Numbered from the stretch's first letter, positions 30,992 through 40,364 are shown. The stretch is DNA of 46,491 nt from Candidatus Doudnabacteria bacterium (GCA_031291995.1 JARLHZ010000025.1:220266-266756), one strand, 5' to 3'. Notes: a model not told the origin generated them from the sequence alone. Numbers and translations are program-made.

Positions 30992-32335
30992 TTAAACATC
31001 AGCAAACGGCAAATCGGCCGGCGGACGGGATTTTTTGCTTTCCACGGCCTGAACATTGGCCGGTACCTGGGTAGTTTCATTGGTAATCGGAAAGTGATAC
31101 AAGCTGGCAATTTCTTCCGTACTGAGCAAAAACTTTTTTGAACCTATGTATACGCTGCGCGCCTTGTATCCCTTCAAAAATAAATGTTTCCTTCTTTTGG
31201 TTTCCCACTCCAAATAAGGCCGCTCAAGCCCTTCGGAAAACAACGCGTCAACTTTTGTCCAGGTTCCCCGGTCGGTTTTTAAAGTATTCTGTATACCGGC
31301 TCCGCCTCCGGGGCTAAAATGACGCAAGGCCCCGACAATTTCAAACCGGCGAATTTTGTCGTACAATTCCTTTGGCGCGATGTATAATATCCGCAGTTTC
31401 GACTGGTAGTTGGCTTTGTTCAATTTTTCTTCAATCAAAGTGACCCGTTTTTTTTCACCTTCGGACATATTCAGCCAATTGTTCCTGGGCTTATTTTCGG
31501 GTTCGGCGTGATGGTGGTGTCCGAACAACGTTTCGCTGTAGCTGAATTTCGCGAACCATTCAAACGGAGCCAGTAAAAAACCCATAAAACTGGCCTTGTG
31601 GGGCACTTCCTCGCCGGTCAGCTCCTTAATTTTGGTTTTGGCTTTACCCGACCACTCGTCGTTTTGGATTGGCTGAATCAGCAGCTGCATAGCCATAAAC
31701 TCGTGGGGCAAAATTCGTTCCATGGCTTCAATCAACCCCTTAAGCGGGTCAATCACTTTTTCTTCAGCCGAAGGGTGCTCGAAATCTTTGTAGGTTTTAA
31801 TCGGTATAACATCGCTTTCGGCCAGGCGCCATTCCGTGCCAAAAAACTCGTACTTGTTGTCAATGGCGTAAACATTTTGGGTAAAATTAGCCATATAGTC
31901 GGCCACTTCACGGATTTCCGAATTTGGATACTGGCCGTAAAACGCCGACTCCACCAAATGTTGGTAGCGTTTCGGGCACCTGATTATAAATGAGACCTTC
32001 CCCCCGAAGCTGACTATTTCCAATGAATACCAGAGCTGGAATTGGCCCTGCATATAAACCTCGTCCCAGGTCAGGCTGCGGTGCAACGCGTGCATTTGGG
32101 AAAAAATATTCTCAACCGCCAGGGTACTGACCATATTTTCCTTAGGCGGACGGATTTCCAAAAAAACCCATTCGGTATTGGCGACAAAATGCCCCTGAAT
32201 TTCCTCCAAATACTCGTGCCAAAGCATAAACAGCAAAGCCAGCACAAATAAAATCCAGCCGCCTTTGGCGACAAAAAGAAAAGAATAATAAAACATTTGG
32301 CCGAAATTCGGCAGGAGGGAATTTAAAACTTCCAT
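30992..32335 (-). CDS. membrane partner of the VirD4-like ATPase (CPR family)
   Basis: 447 residues. One N-terminal membrane helix (about 17-41) is followed by a soluble, mixed alpha/beta domain. No catalytic motif is evident. The pattern QMHALHRSLTWDEVYMQGQF and FIIRCPKRYQHLVESAFYGQ resembles the large protein that accompanies the ATPase in many CPR genomes (DUF8128-type, from memory). Cotranscription with the ATPase is likely although a 153-bp palindromic gap separates them. Probably it anchors the ATPase to the membrane. Confidence 0.65.
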   Translation of the reverse strand: MEVLNSLLPNFGQMFYYSFLFVAKGGWILFVLALLFMLWHEYLEEIQGHFVANTEWVFLEIRPPKENMVSTLAVENIFSQMHALHRSLTWDEVYMQGQFQLWYSLEIVSFGGKVSFIIRCPKRYQHLVESAFYGQYPNSEIREVADYMANFTQNVYAIDNKYEFFGTEWRLAESDVIPIKTYKDFEHPSAEEKVIDPLKGLIEAMERILPHEFMAMQLLIQPIQNDEWSGKAKTKIKELTGEEVPHKASFMGFLLAPFEWFAKFSYSETLFGHHHHAEPENKPRNNWLNMSEGEKKRVTLIEEKLNKANYQSKLRILYIAPKELYDKIRRFEIVGALRHFSPGGGAGIQNTLKTDRGTWTKVDALFSEGLERPYLEWETKRRKHLFLKGYKARSVYIGSKKFLLSTEEIASLYHFPITNETTQVPANVQAVESKKSRPPADLPFADV

Positions 32336-32350
32336 TTTTTATTTCACTAG

Positions 32351-32606
32351 TATTCGCGAATATACGAATCTTAATTAATATACGAAACCGATAGTTGTCG
32401 GCATGGCATTATTGAAAAGATAAATTACAGTGGACAGCTTCGTATATTACCTTCGATTCGCATATTCGCGACTGCTCCAATATTATATTCGCGAATATAC
32501 GAATCTTAATTAATATACGAAATCGATAGTTGCCGGCATGGCGTTATAGAAAAGATAACTTACAGTGGACAGCTTCGTATATTACCTTCTATTCGCATAT
32601 TCGCGA
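32351..32606. repeat. tandem pair of 121-bp palindromic repeats
   Basis: Two copies (32351-32471 and 32486-32606) of equal length differ at about 8 of 121 positions and are separated by 14 bp. Each has about 33-bp imperfect inverted ends, beginning tattcgcgaatatacgaat and ending atattcgcga. The core contains ccgatagttgtcgg-like bases. There is no ORF. The copies fill the 277-bp gap between the sigma-like gene and the membrane-partner gene. Confidence 0.85.
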
Positions 32607-32612
32607 TTACTA

Positions 32613-33695
32613 TTATACTAAGGCGTAAGAATTTTTTCCAAGTTTTTTAAACAGTTTTTTATTCGATAAGCCGACCAGTATGGTATTCTTTTTGACCATG
32701 CGGCGTTTTAAAACTTCTTCAATAATTTTATCCTTGGATATTGGCTGTGCCGATTGTTTTAAAATTTCGACTATGACATCGGAAACCACACCGGGTTTGT
32801 ATCCCCATTCCGAAAGGGCGTAAATTCCCCGACCAATTAAAATAAACCGGTTGTCTTTTATCAATTCATTATGGACCGTTTCCTTATATGCCTGGCGACC
32901 GTCAAATTTAGCCTTATTAATCATTTCGGTAATCGCGGAATAATGTTCCGGCTGTTTGTGGTGCTTCATGACCAAATAGGCTTTATCGCCGACATCTTTT
33001 GGCTTAACTTCTTTCCACAGGCTAAGCCCCCAATGCCCGAAAACGTTTTTTTCGATTTCCACCGTGAGCTCAAGATAATTTAAAATTATTTTGTCCGTCA
33101 ACTGCTCCCTGTATTGCGCGTAAAACTGTGTTTCCTTGAAATGCGCCAAAAATTCATCAGCCGGAACGGGTCCGGTCTGTTTGGAAATAATATCTTTGCT
33201 TTCCCTAACAAAATCGTTTAACAGATTCTGGCTAAACAGTACCGTCACCCAGCTTTTTTTATAATTATCATGGATAAAATGATCAAGTTCCTCAATTAAG
33301 TGGAGAATAAAAACCAGGGCATTCTTTTCTTTCTGATCCTGGATGTTTAAATGTAAAAGTAAATTTTCTTCCGCGATAATGCGCCCATGCTCGGCGATTA
33401 TGCCAAGCAAAAAATCCTTATTCTCAATAAAGTCACGCTTTTGCAAACTGGCTTTCCTTAAGCTTCTAAGAAGGTCTTTTTCTATTTGCCTGACGCGCTC
33501 CCGGGTCAAATTTTGTTCCTGCCCTATGGCCGCCAGAGTTTTAGCCTCGGCGCCTTCCAGCCCGTAACGATCAATCAGAATTTTTTTATCCCGCTCTTTT
33601 AAGTCAGACAAAATAGCCTTCACGGTTTCCGCGGGTCGAAACTGGATAAAAGATTCGTTCTGCTTGGTTTGTATAATTGTATCTAAAATTCCCAT
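32613..33695 (-). CDS. sigma-region-4 protein with HARE-type winged helices
   Basis: 360 residues. Residues 22-80 are a sigma-70 region 4 (ERDKKILIDRYGLEG, then LTRERVRQIEKDLLRSLRK), the part that reads -35 boxes. No region 2 is seen, so it cannot act as a full sigma factor. Residues about 241-300 (HYSAITEMINKAKFDGRQAY, then IGRGIYALSEWGY) match the HARE-HTH fold of RNA polymerase delta. A further winged helix seems to follow at 303-360. It has a good promoter of its own. A transcription regulator acting with RNA polymerase is the likeliest reading. Confidence 0.75.
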   Translation of the reverse strand: MGILDTIIQTKQNESFIQFRPAETVKAILSDLKERDKKILIDRYGLEGAEAKTLAAIGQEQNLTRERVRQIEKDLLRSLRKASLQKRDFIENKDFLLGIIAEHGRIIAEENLLLHLNIQDQKEKNALVFILHLIEELDHFIHDNYKKSWVTVLFSQNLLNDFVRESKDIISKQTGPVPADEFLAHFKETQFYAQYREQLTDKIILNYLELTVEIEKNVFGHWGLSLWKEVKPKDVGDKAYLVMKHHKQPEHYSAITEMINKAKFDGRQAYKETVHNELIKDNRFILIGRGIYALSEWGYKPGVVSDVIVEILKQSAQPISKDKIIEEVLKRRMVKKNTILVGLSNKKLFKKLGKNSYALV

Positions 33696-33712
33696 AAATG
33701 AAGATTTTTTCT

Positions 33713-33741
33713 AGTATAGCATAAACTCAATTTAAAGTCAA
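33713..33741 (-). promoter_or_regulatory. promoter of the sigma-like gene
   Basis: TTGACT (33741-33736), exactly 17 bp ending in TGC, then TATACT (33718-33713). The predicted leader is about 12 nt. Confidence 0.7.
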
Positions 33742-33752
33742 ATATCATATAA

Positions 33753-33780
33753 CAAAAAAACCTCCCTTATTTAAGGAAGA
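33753..33780 (-). terminator. secF terminator
   Basis: The stem CTTCCTT / AAGGGAG with one mismatch is followed on the minus strand by a seven-T run. It starts about 32 bp after the secF stop and precedes the sigma-like gene promoter. Confidence 0.75.
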
Positions 33781-33811
33781 TTTATTTATATGGGGCAAAA
33801 CATTAGATATT

Positions 33812-34705
33812 TTATATTTGTTTGGTTTTCCATCGCTGCCACAATACCAACACGGGGCTCGCGATAAAAATTGAGGAATAGGTACCGACAATGATTCCCA
33901 AAAACAACGCCAGGACAAAATAACGTATAGTTTCTCCGCCAAATAACAGAAGAGACAGCAGTACAAATAACACGGTCAAGCTGGTGTTTAAAGACCGGAC
34001 AATGGTCTGACTAATGCTGTGATTTACCACAAAGTCAATACTCTGGCCCGGAAACAGGCGGAGGTTTTCCCTAATCCGGTCAAACACAACAATTGTATCG
34101 TGAACCGAAAAACCCAAAACCGTCAGCATGGCCGTAACGAACAAACTGTCGATTTCCACGCCGTAAAAATGGCCGAGCAGCGAAAACACACCAAGTACAA
34201 ACAGCAAATCGTGGAATAAAGCGATAACCGCTGCGCCGCCGAAGCGCCAGGAGGTTACCGGCTTGGCCACTTTTCTAAATGCGTAGCCGATATAAAGGAT
34301 AATTCCCAAAGAGACAAACAACAGCTGCAAAAACGCGTCCTGGCTCAACTGCCGGCCAATAATCGGGCCTATTGTGTCGTAATGGGTTTCCGTAAAGTTT
34401 CCCGCTTCCTGTTTAATGGCCGCCAAAATTTTGGCATGCTGGTCGGTAGTCAGATTTTCAGTTTCAATAATCAGGCTGTTATTTTGGGCAGTCTGGATGG
34501 TAAAATTTCCCAGATCCTGTTTGGCGACCGCGTCTTTAACCTTATTCTGGTCCGGAGGCAAATTAAACTGCAGCTCAATTTGAGTGCCGCCTTTAAAATC
34601 AATCCCCAGCTTTAAGTGGTATATGGACAGCGACAAAATTCCGAATGCCAAAATAACGCCGGAAACGACAAACCAGAATTTATAATATTTTAGGACGTTG
34701 AACAT
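33812..34705 (-). CDS. secF: protein translocase subunit SecF
   Basis: RND-type partner of SecD that uses the ion gradient to aid late protein export. 297 residues, six membrane helices. The first periplasmic loop begins KLGIDFKGGTQIELQF. The conserved block VLGFSVHDTIVVFDRIRENL follows. The start MFNVLKYYKFWFVVSG is standard. It follows secD after 69 bp containing a small word-built inverted repeat (ttagcatt against atgctaa). Confidence 0.96.
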   Translation of the reverse strand: MFNVLKYYKFWFVVSGVILAFGILSLSIYHLKLGIDFKGGTQIELQFNLPPDQNKVKDAVAKQDLGNFTIQTAQNNSLIIETENLTTDQHAKILAAIKQEAGNFTETHYDTIGPIIGRQLSQDAFLQLLFVSLGIILYIGYAFRKVAKPVTSWRFGGAAVIALFHDLLFVLGVFSLLGHFYGVEIDSLFVTAMLTVLGFSVHDTIVVFDRIRENLRLFPGQSIDFVVNHSISQTIVRSLNTSLTVLFVLLSLLLFGGETIRYFVLALFLGIIVGTYSSIFIASPVLVLWQRWKTKQI

Positions 34706-34774
34706 TTTTTTGTAGAGTACCTAGTAGTTAGCATTCAGGGCAGTCCCTATATGCTATATACTTTATGCTAAATG

Positions 34775-36259
34775 CTAATTATGATCTTCATTCTTCGCTT
34801 TGCTTACCCCGAACAACCACGGATGCATCATTATACTGTTGCCGACAAAAGTTTTCAGGAATGTCCGGGTAACGGTAATGGCGGTAAACATCGAAATTAA
34901 AATTCCCACGCCGAGAGTAACCGCAAATCCCTGAATGCTCGGGGTGCCGAAAAAGTACAGGATAGCGGTGGTTATCAAACTGGATACGTTGGAGTCGCGG
35001 ATGCTGAGCCACGCTCTGGCAAAACCATCGTCCACGGCTTTGTGAACTTCCTTGCCGGCGCGAATTTCTTCCTTTGTGCGTTCAAAAATCAGGATATTGG
35101 CATCCACGGCCATGCCTACCGACAAAATAAAACCCGCTATGCCAGCCAAAGTCAGCGTTACCGGCGATAAGCCGTTGGCAAATATCAAAACAATATAACT
35201 AAGCAAAGCCAAAATTCCAAACCAGGAATTTACCGTCAGACCCAAAAAGAAAAAGAATCCGACCAAGACGACGGCAGTAAATGAAATTCCTATTTTAAAA
35301 ATCGCGAAGGAGACAATGGCGTAAACCAATAAAGCCAGCGTTGCAAGAACTCCCGGAAAGCGATAGTAAATAATCATAAACAACGCCACCATAATCAGGC
35401 CGATGATCCCCGCTTCCACCGATTTCTGCACGGAGTCCTTGCCTAAGGTCGCGCCGACGGTTTCCTGGGAAATTAATTTTATCGGTACGGGCAGAGCCCC
35501 GCTGTTCAACCGGGTCGCCAAATCCTTGGCCTGCTGTATGGTAAAATTTCCGGTAATAACCGCCGTCCCGTCGGTAATGGCATTTTGCACGGTTGGGGCG
35601 CTCAATAATTGGCCGTCCAAAAAAATAGCTATCGGTTTGCCGACGTTCGCGGAAGTGATTTCACTAAACAATTTGGCGCCATCGCTGTTAAATTTAAGGT
35701 TCACCACTACCTGGTTCGACAAACTGGCGCCCTGCTGCAGATCCACCGAAGCCTTGGTAAGTTGCTTGCCCGACAACCCCGTGGACACCCATTGGTCATT
35801 GGGATTAACTTCCAATGTTCCGCTGGCGTTAACCTGGGCGTTTTGAGGGTTGGGGTTTTGGATCTTAAATTCCAAGTATGGTGTCTGGCCAATCTGGTTT
35901 ATGGCGTCATTGATATCCTTAATGCCCGGAAGTTCGATGGTAATTTGGTTGTTGCCGCTGACCTGTACGACAGGCTCGGATACGCCAAAGCTGTTGACGC
36001 GGCGTTCAATGGTGTCGCGAACCGCGCTCAAAGCATCGGCCTGATCAGCCTGGGAAATTCCGGAAAAATCCGCCTGATAAACCAGGCGGCTGCCGCCCTG
36101 CAAATCCAAACCCAAATGTACCGTAAAGCTCTTGCTGTACGGGATTTTCAGCTTATTTAAGCTAATCCGGCTGCCTTCGGGCAAAATAATCCAAAGCGCG
36201 GCGGCGGCAATCAGCAATATGGCGATTAATGAGGAAAAAAGTTTGAGTTTCGGGTGCAT
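34775..36259 (-). CDS. secD: protein translocase subunit SecD
   Basis: 494 residues from the ATG at 36259 (MHPKLKLFSSLIAILL); the upstream frame to 36352 lies across the promoter and is excluded. HLGLDLQGGSRLVYQADF, ISQETVGATLGKDSVQKSVE and VGMAVDANILIFERTKEEIR are SecD hallmarks. Six membrane helices flank a large extracytoplasmic P1 domain. It is transcribed with secF from its own promoter. Confidence 0.96.
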   Translation of the reverse strand: MHPKLKLFSSLIAILLIAAAALWIILPEGSRISLNKLKIPYSKSFTVHLGLDLQGGSRLVYQADFSGISQADQADALSAVRDTIERRVNSFGVSEPVVQVSGNNQITIELPGIKDINDAINQIGQTPYLEFKIQNPNPQNAQVNASGTLEVNPNDQWVSTGLSGKQLTKASVDLQQGASLSNQVVVNLKFNSDGAKLFSEITSANVGKPIAIFLDGQLLSAPTVQNAITDGTAVITGNFTIQQAKDLATRLNSGALPVPIKLISQETVGATLGKDSVQKSVEAGIIGLIMVALFMIIYYRFPGVLATLALLVYAIVSFAIFKIGISFTAVVLVGFFFFLGLTVNSWFGILALLSYIVLIFANGLSPVTLTLAGIAGFILSVGMAVDANILIFERTKEEIRAGKEVHKAVDDGFARAWLSIRDSNVSSLITTAILYFFGTPSIQGFAVTLGVGILISMFTAITVTRTFLKTFVGNSIMMHPWLFGVSKAKNEDHN

Positions 36260-36295
36260 TTTCTGAATTTTTAAGTCGATAACGGTACTTGGGAT

Positions 36296-36323
36296 ATTAT
36301 AGCAAACAATAAGATTTTGGCAA
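36296..36323 (-). promoter_or_regulatory. secDF promoter
   Basis: TTGCCA (36323-36318), 16-bp spacer ending in TGC, then TATAAT (36301-36296), which gives a leader of about 30 nt without an SD. Confidence 0.65.
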
Positions 36324-36367
36324 TACCGACAAGGGGTAATTCCAAAGTTCAATAATATAAGCGAAAT

Positions 36368-37111
36368 TCAGAGCCCTAACCCAATATACGCGACCACGGT
36401 TCTTGTAACAACCGGCTTGTCCCGCCGAAAGGAAAAATATTTATCTTTTTGGCAATAGGTGCATTCTCCGAAATTTTCGATATTTTCCGGTTTCAGTCCC
36501 AGCGCCAAAAGCTGGCTGCGGATAATTTTTGACAAATCGATAAAACTTTTATGTCCGCGCTTTAATATGGCCTCGGGGTAGTCGGAAAATTTTTCCAAAA
36601 GATCGGATTGAACTTCAAAATGACAGCTTTGAATTCCCGGCCCTATTCCAACCAACAAATCGGACTGATTTGCCGTTATGCGGGAAGCGACCTTGGCGGG
36701 CAATTTTTTCTCAATACCGCGCCAGCCGCAATGCGCCAGGCCGACCGTCGCTGTCTTGGGATCAAAAAAATAAACCGGGAAGCAATCGGCCACCGATACG
36801 GTTAAAACAACATTTCGTAATTTGGATATTAAACCGTCGGCCGAAATTATGACACCCTCTGTGCGGTCAGCGCCGTAATTAAAAACCCGGCTTGAGTGGG
36901 TCTGGAGAGGCGTTACAAGAAGCCCAATTGGAATTCCGCGTTTTATAAAAAAACGACGCCTGTTTGCCGAGACTTTCGGGCTTCCGGCGGATAATTTCAT
37001 GGATCCGTCCCGTTTTTCGGAAATGCCATACTTTAAGCCTCGGTATTTTTTAAACAGATTAAATCGCAAAGGAATTACTGAATTATAACTTTCGTACCTA
37101 CATCGGTCCAC
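36368..37111 (-). CDS. pgeF: PgeF/YfiH-family multicopper-type nucleosidase
   Basis: Member of the DUF152 (laccase-domain) family, known for purine nucleoside phosphorolysis or deamination and for correcting peptidoglycan-precursor mistakes. 247 residues. The metal ligands are H72 (TPLQTHSSRVF), C110 (VADCFPVYFF) and H127 (LAHCGWRGI). GECTYCQKDKYFSFRRDK is the C-terminal family motif. The ATG at 37111 overlaps the upstream gene by 37 nt. A TTG at 37069, just past that gene's stop, is an alternative start. Confidence 0.9.
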   Translation of the reverse strand: MDRCRYESYNSVIPLRFNLFKKYRGLKYGISEKRDGSMKLSAGSPKVSANRRRFFIKRGIPIGLLVTPLQTHSSRVFNYGADRTEGVIISADGLISKLRNVVLTVSVADCFPVYFFDPKTATVGLAHCGWRGIEKKLPAKVASRITANQSDLLVGIGPGIQSCHFEVQSDLLEKFSDYPEAILKRGHKSFIDLSKIIRSQLLALGLKPENIENFGECTYCQKDKYFSFRRDKPVVTRTVVAYIGLGL

Positions 37112-37734
37112 TTGTAAAGCGGTTCCATATTCGCGTAAGCGACATTAATACAGCCATGGCTCATGGGATGGCCGAAGTTGTGGTGCCAGTAAGCGCCGTG
37201 AATGTAAAGGTTGCCCACTTTTTGCAGCTTAAACATCATGTTCCATTTGGTATTGGGGTAATTATAGTTGGAGCCTTTATAGTCAACTACCGGAATTTTT
37301 TTTAAGACAGAATAATTGCCCGGCGGGGTCGGCAGACCGGGGACCCCTGAGGAAATTAAAAATTGGCCAATCTTGTAAGGACCGAAAAAATATGCCAGGG
37401 TTTGGGTCTTTAAATCTACGTCTATGCTCTTTTCCAGTTTGTCATCGCCGTTCTTGTTGGGATCAAAACCATGTTGAACTTCGTGGCCGTCGCTATAGCC
37501 GTCGCCGTCACTGTCCGGATTATGGGGGTCGGTATGATAAATATTTATTTCATCATAATCGCTCAAGCCGTCATTGTCGCTATCAATATTTTTTAATTGC
37601 GCGTCAGTATATGGCACCGCTGAGCCGACCGGATTGGGTGTTGCTATGAAAGACGCCAAGCTCTGCGCCGCGCAAACCTTGGCGGCAAACGACAAAACCA
37701 GGAAGGCAATTGTCAGACGTGTTTTTATTTTCAT
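37075..37734 (-). CDS. L,D-transpeptidase with calcium-binding repeats
   Basis: 219 residues from the ATG at 37734, which overlaps the aminopeptidase stop (ATGA). A signal peptide covers residues 1-23. Residues 49-97 carry thrombospondin-3/EF-hand-like calcium loops (DSDNDGLSDYDE, DSDGDGYSDGHE, DPNKNGDD). The YkuD catalytic domain follows: H179-G and S192-HGC195 in the order expected for the catalytic Cys-His pair. It cross-links or anchors wall peptides outside the cell. Coupling to the aminopeptidase gene suggests one operon. Confidence 0.93.
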   Translation of the reverse strand: MKIKTRLTIAFLVLSFAAKVCAAQSLASFIATPNPVGSAVPYTDAQLKNIDSDNDGLSDYDEINIYHTDPHNPDSDGDGYSDGHEVQHGFDPNKNGDDKLEKSIDVDLKTQTLAYFFGPYKIGQFLISSGVPGLPTPPGNYSVLKKIPVVDYKGSNYNYPNTKWNMMFKLQKVGNLYIHGAYWHHNFGHPMSHGCINVAYANMEPLYKWTDVGTKVIIQ

Positions 37735-40307
37735 TCCGGTTTGGCAGGCGCGTTTAACAGCCAAAACGCAATTTTTCCGCCGTCGCGACTTAACCAGGCC
37801 GCGTTGGAATTAATTTTTTCCAAAACCTGGGCCACGGAACGCTCCGCGCCGGGAGCTTTATGCTTTTTAAAAAACTCCGATACCTCGGACGCTCGCTGGG
37901 GCTTAGTAAAACCGGCGGCCATTTTTACGAAGCGGTTTAAAATGTGCCCGGATGGCGGATAGCGCCTGACCAAAATATCCCAGTGGCGCTTGGTAAAATC
38001 CCAGGCGATTTTTTGTCCTTTGGGGTTAGCCCAGACGGCGGCAAAAATTGCGGCTGTGTCCTGAATTCGGACTTTATTCGACATGGCAAATTCCAAAGTC
38101 TTGCTTAAAAGCCTTTCATCGCCAAACTGGCCCAATGCGCGGCCAAGGCGATTCTTTTCTTCGCTGAGGGCCTCTTTTTGGTATCTGGAGACAAATCGCC
38201 GATGGTCAGTAGCCGAACCCGCCGCCGCCCGCGCGTGATAAGCCGCCGCCCGGATATCGGCAGGTAAATTTACCCCTGATTTATACATTTTCACGCCATA
38301 ATCAATAGTGGGCTGGTGATTGTACCCGATGAGCTGGTTTAAAACCAAACTGCGGAGCAAGCCACGCGTGTGACTTTCACCCGATGCCGCCTTCCAGCCG
38401 AGTTTTGCGCCAATGCCGGTGAATACATCCCTGGAAAATTTTTCAAATTGCGGATAACAGTTTTCGCTGTAAAGTAAATTCTTTAGGTCCGCCATGGCGG
38501 AAGACAATTCGACCCAAACCGTGTAATCGGTTTCGTTTTTGTAATTGCCGATAAATTCCAGAGCCGTTACGGAAGAAATGTTCCCCGCTTCGGAGAGAGC
38601 CGACAAATCTCGCATTATGCCAAGCCGGTCAATTGGCGGCAACGATTTATGCCTCACCGGTTGGGCCAGGCGCATTAGCAGTTCCGGATGATACTGCGTG
38701 CGAAAAAACCCGGTTTCTCCAAAATTAATTTTTAGCCGGTCCGTCGGCAGAATATTAAATGCTTTATGTCGGGTCGAAAGCAAATACTGGTTAATTTTGT
38801 CGCCACCCACAGATTTAGCACTAACCGGGATTTGCCACAATGTTTTGTCGGCACTTTTGGACAGCGGACTTGAGAAAAATCTCGCCTGGGATATATTGAT
38901 GGTTAAAGATTTTTGCGACGTTTTTGCCAGAGCAAGTTTTAATAATGGATACCCGCCTTTGCCGGTCCAATTTTCCATAATTTTTCTGACCGGTTTTTTA
39001 GAAACTTTTTCAAACGCCTGCCACAAATCGGTTGTGGATGCGTTTTGATAGGCGTGTTTTTTTAAATAGTATCTTAATCCGTCGCGAAAATTTTTCTCGC
39101 CTAAATAGCCCGCGAGCATCCGAATCACGCTTGATCCTTTACTGTAACTGATTTCGTCAAAAATTTCACCGATTTCGTCGGGATGACCCACCTCAACTTC
39201 TATAGGATGAGTATTTTTTAAGCCGTCGAGTTCCATGGCCGGATTTAAATCGTTATAGGCAAATTGCGTCCACATGTCCCATTTTGGGAATAAATGATCG
39301 GTCGCTAAATATTCTATATAAGATGCGAAGCCCTCGTTAAGCCACAAATGCGTCCACCATTCCATAGTCACCAGATTGCCAAACCATTGATGAGCGAGCT
39401 CGTGGGCAATAACTAAAGCGACCCATTGTTTGTTGGCCGCGGATGAGTGCTCGGGATCAACCAACAAAGCCGATTCGCGATAGGTGACCGCGCCCCAATT
39501 TTCCATCGCGCCATGGGAAAAATCGGGAATGGCAATTAAATCCAGAACGGGCAGCGGATATGGTATATCAAAATATTGGTTATAAAATTCCAGGCAACGA
39601 ATGGCGGTGTCCAGGGCGAATTTGGCTTGGTGCTTTTTGCCGGGCGTGACAAAAACGCGGACCAAAACGCCATCTTTAGTTTTGCGTTCGATAAATTCAA
39701 AGTCACCGACAATAAACGCCAATAAATAAGTAGACATTCTTGGCGTCGGGGCAAATTTTACGGTCTTATATCCGCTTTCGTGCTCAAGAATTTCGCTTTC
39801 GATTGTGTTCGAAATTGCGGTCAGATTGCTCGGAACCATTAGCGTAACGTCAAAAATTGCCTTATGTGCCGGCTCATCAAAGCACGGGAACGCCATTCGC
39901 GCATCAGTTGCTTCAAACTGCGTCGTAGCCATGTGCTTTTGCTTTCCCTGATGCGTGTAGCTGCTGCGGTAAAACCCGCGCATTTTTTCATTGAGCACGC
40001 CCTTAAATTTCAAGTTTAACACTCCCCTGCCTCTGGGTAATGTTTTACCGAAGCTAAAAGTCACGGTCTCGTTTTTTACATCGTAACTAATACTTTCACT
40101 CTTAATTTCAACTTTCTGATTCCCTATTCCAAAATGCGCGCTATATACGTCCAGTTCCTTGGCATGGATTGTAATTTCCGATACGGGCTTTCCCAGGGTT
40201 AAAGAAATTGTCTCTTCACCATCAAAAGCGAACGTTTTTAAATCCGGCTTAATAAAAAGTTCGTACCTCTCGGGCTTAATTTGCTTAGACAACCTGACAT
40301 TTTTCAT
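37731..40307 (-). CDS. pepN: M1-family zinc aminopeptidase
   Basis: 858 residues, full length for the M1 family. The exopeptidase motif GAMENWGAVTYRE (near 265) and the zinc site HELAHQWFGNLVTMEWW (near 300-316) with LWLNEGFASY are complete. A C-terminal ERAP1-like helical domain follows. No signal peptide, so it acts in the cytoplasm on peptides. Its stop overlaps the start of the L,D-transpeptidase gene. The symbol denotes the family; PepN and tricorn-interacting-factor F3-type enzymes cannot be separated from sequence alone. Confidence 0.93.
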   Translation of the reverse strand: MKNVRLSKQIKPERYELFIKPDLKTFAFDGEETISLTLGKPVSEITIHAKELDVYSAHFGIGNQKVEIKSESISYDVKNETVTFSFGKTLPRGRGVLNLKFKGVLNEKMRGFYRSSYTHQGKQKHMATTQFEATDARMAFPCFDEPAHKAIFDVTLMVPSNLTAISNTIESEILEHESGYKTVKFAPTPRMSTYLLAFIVGDFEFIERKTKDGVLVRVFVTPGKKHQAKFALDTAIRCLEFYNQYFDIPYPLPVLDLIAIPDFSHGAMENWGAVTYRESALLVDPEHSSAANKQWVALVIAHELAHQWFGNLVTMEWWTHLWLNEGFASYIEYLATDHLFPKWDMWTQFAYNDLNPAMELDGLKNTHPIEVEVGHPDEIGEIFDEISYSKGSSVIRMLAGYLGEKNFRDGLRYYLKKHAYQNASTTDLWQAFEKVSKKPVRKIMENWTGKGGYPLLKLALAKTSQKSLTINISQARFFSSPLSKSADKTLWQIPVSAKSVGGDKINQYLLSTRHKAFNILPTDRLKINFGETGFFRTQYHPELLMRLAQPVRHKSLPPIDRLGIMRDLSALSEAGNISSVTALEFIGNYKNETDYTVWVELSSAMADLKNLLYSENCYPQFEKFSRDVFTGIGAKLGWKAASGESHTRGLLRSLVLNQLIGYNHQPTIDYGVKMYKSGVNLPADIRAAAYHARAAAGSATDHRRFVSRYQKEALSEEKNRLGRALGQFGDERLLSKTLEFAMSNKVRIQDTAAIFAAVWANPKGQKIAWDFTKRHWDILVRRYPPSGHILNRFVKMAAGFTKPQRASEVSEFFKKHKAPGAERSVAQVLEKINSNAAWLSRDGGKIAFWLLNAPAKPE

Positions 40308-40364
40308 AATTAAAATCCTTAAAATTTAAAAGTCCCGTCATTGCTAAAATTCGCGGCCGTGAAT

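Noticed and set aside
32351-32606. CRISPR array
   Set aside because: Only two 121-bp copies with palindromic ends and a 14-bp spacer; no short repeats with regular spacers and no cas genes.
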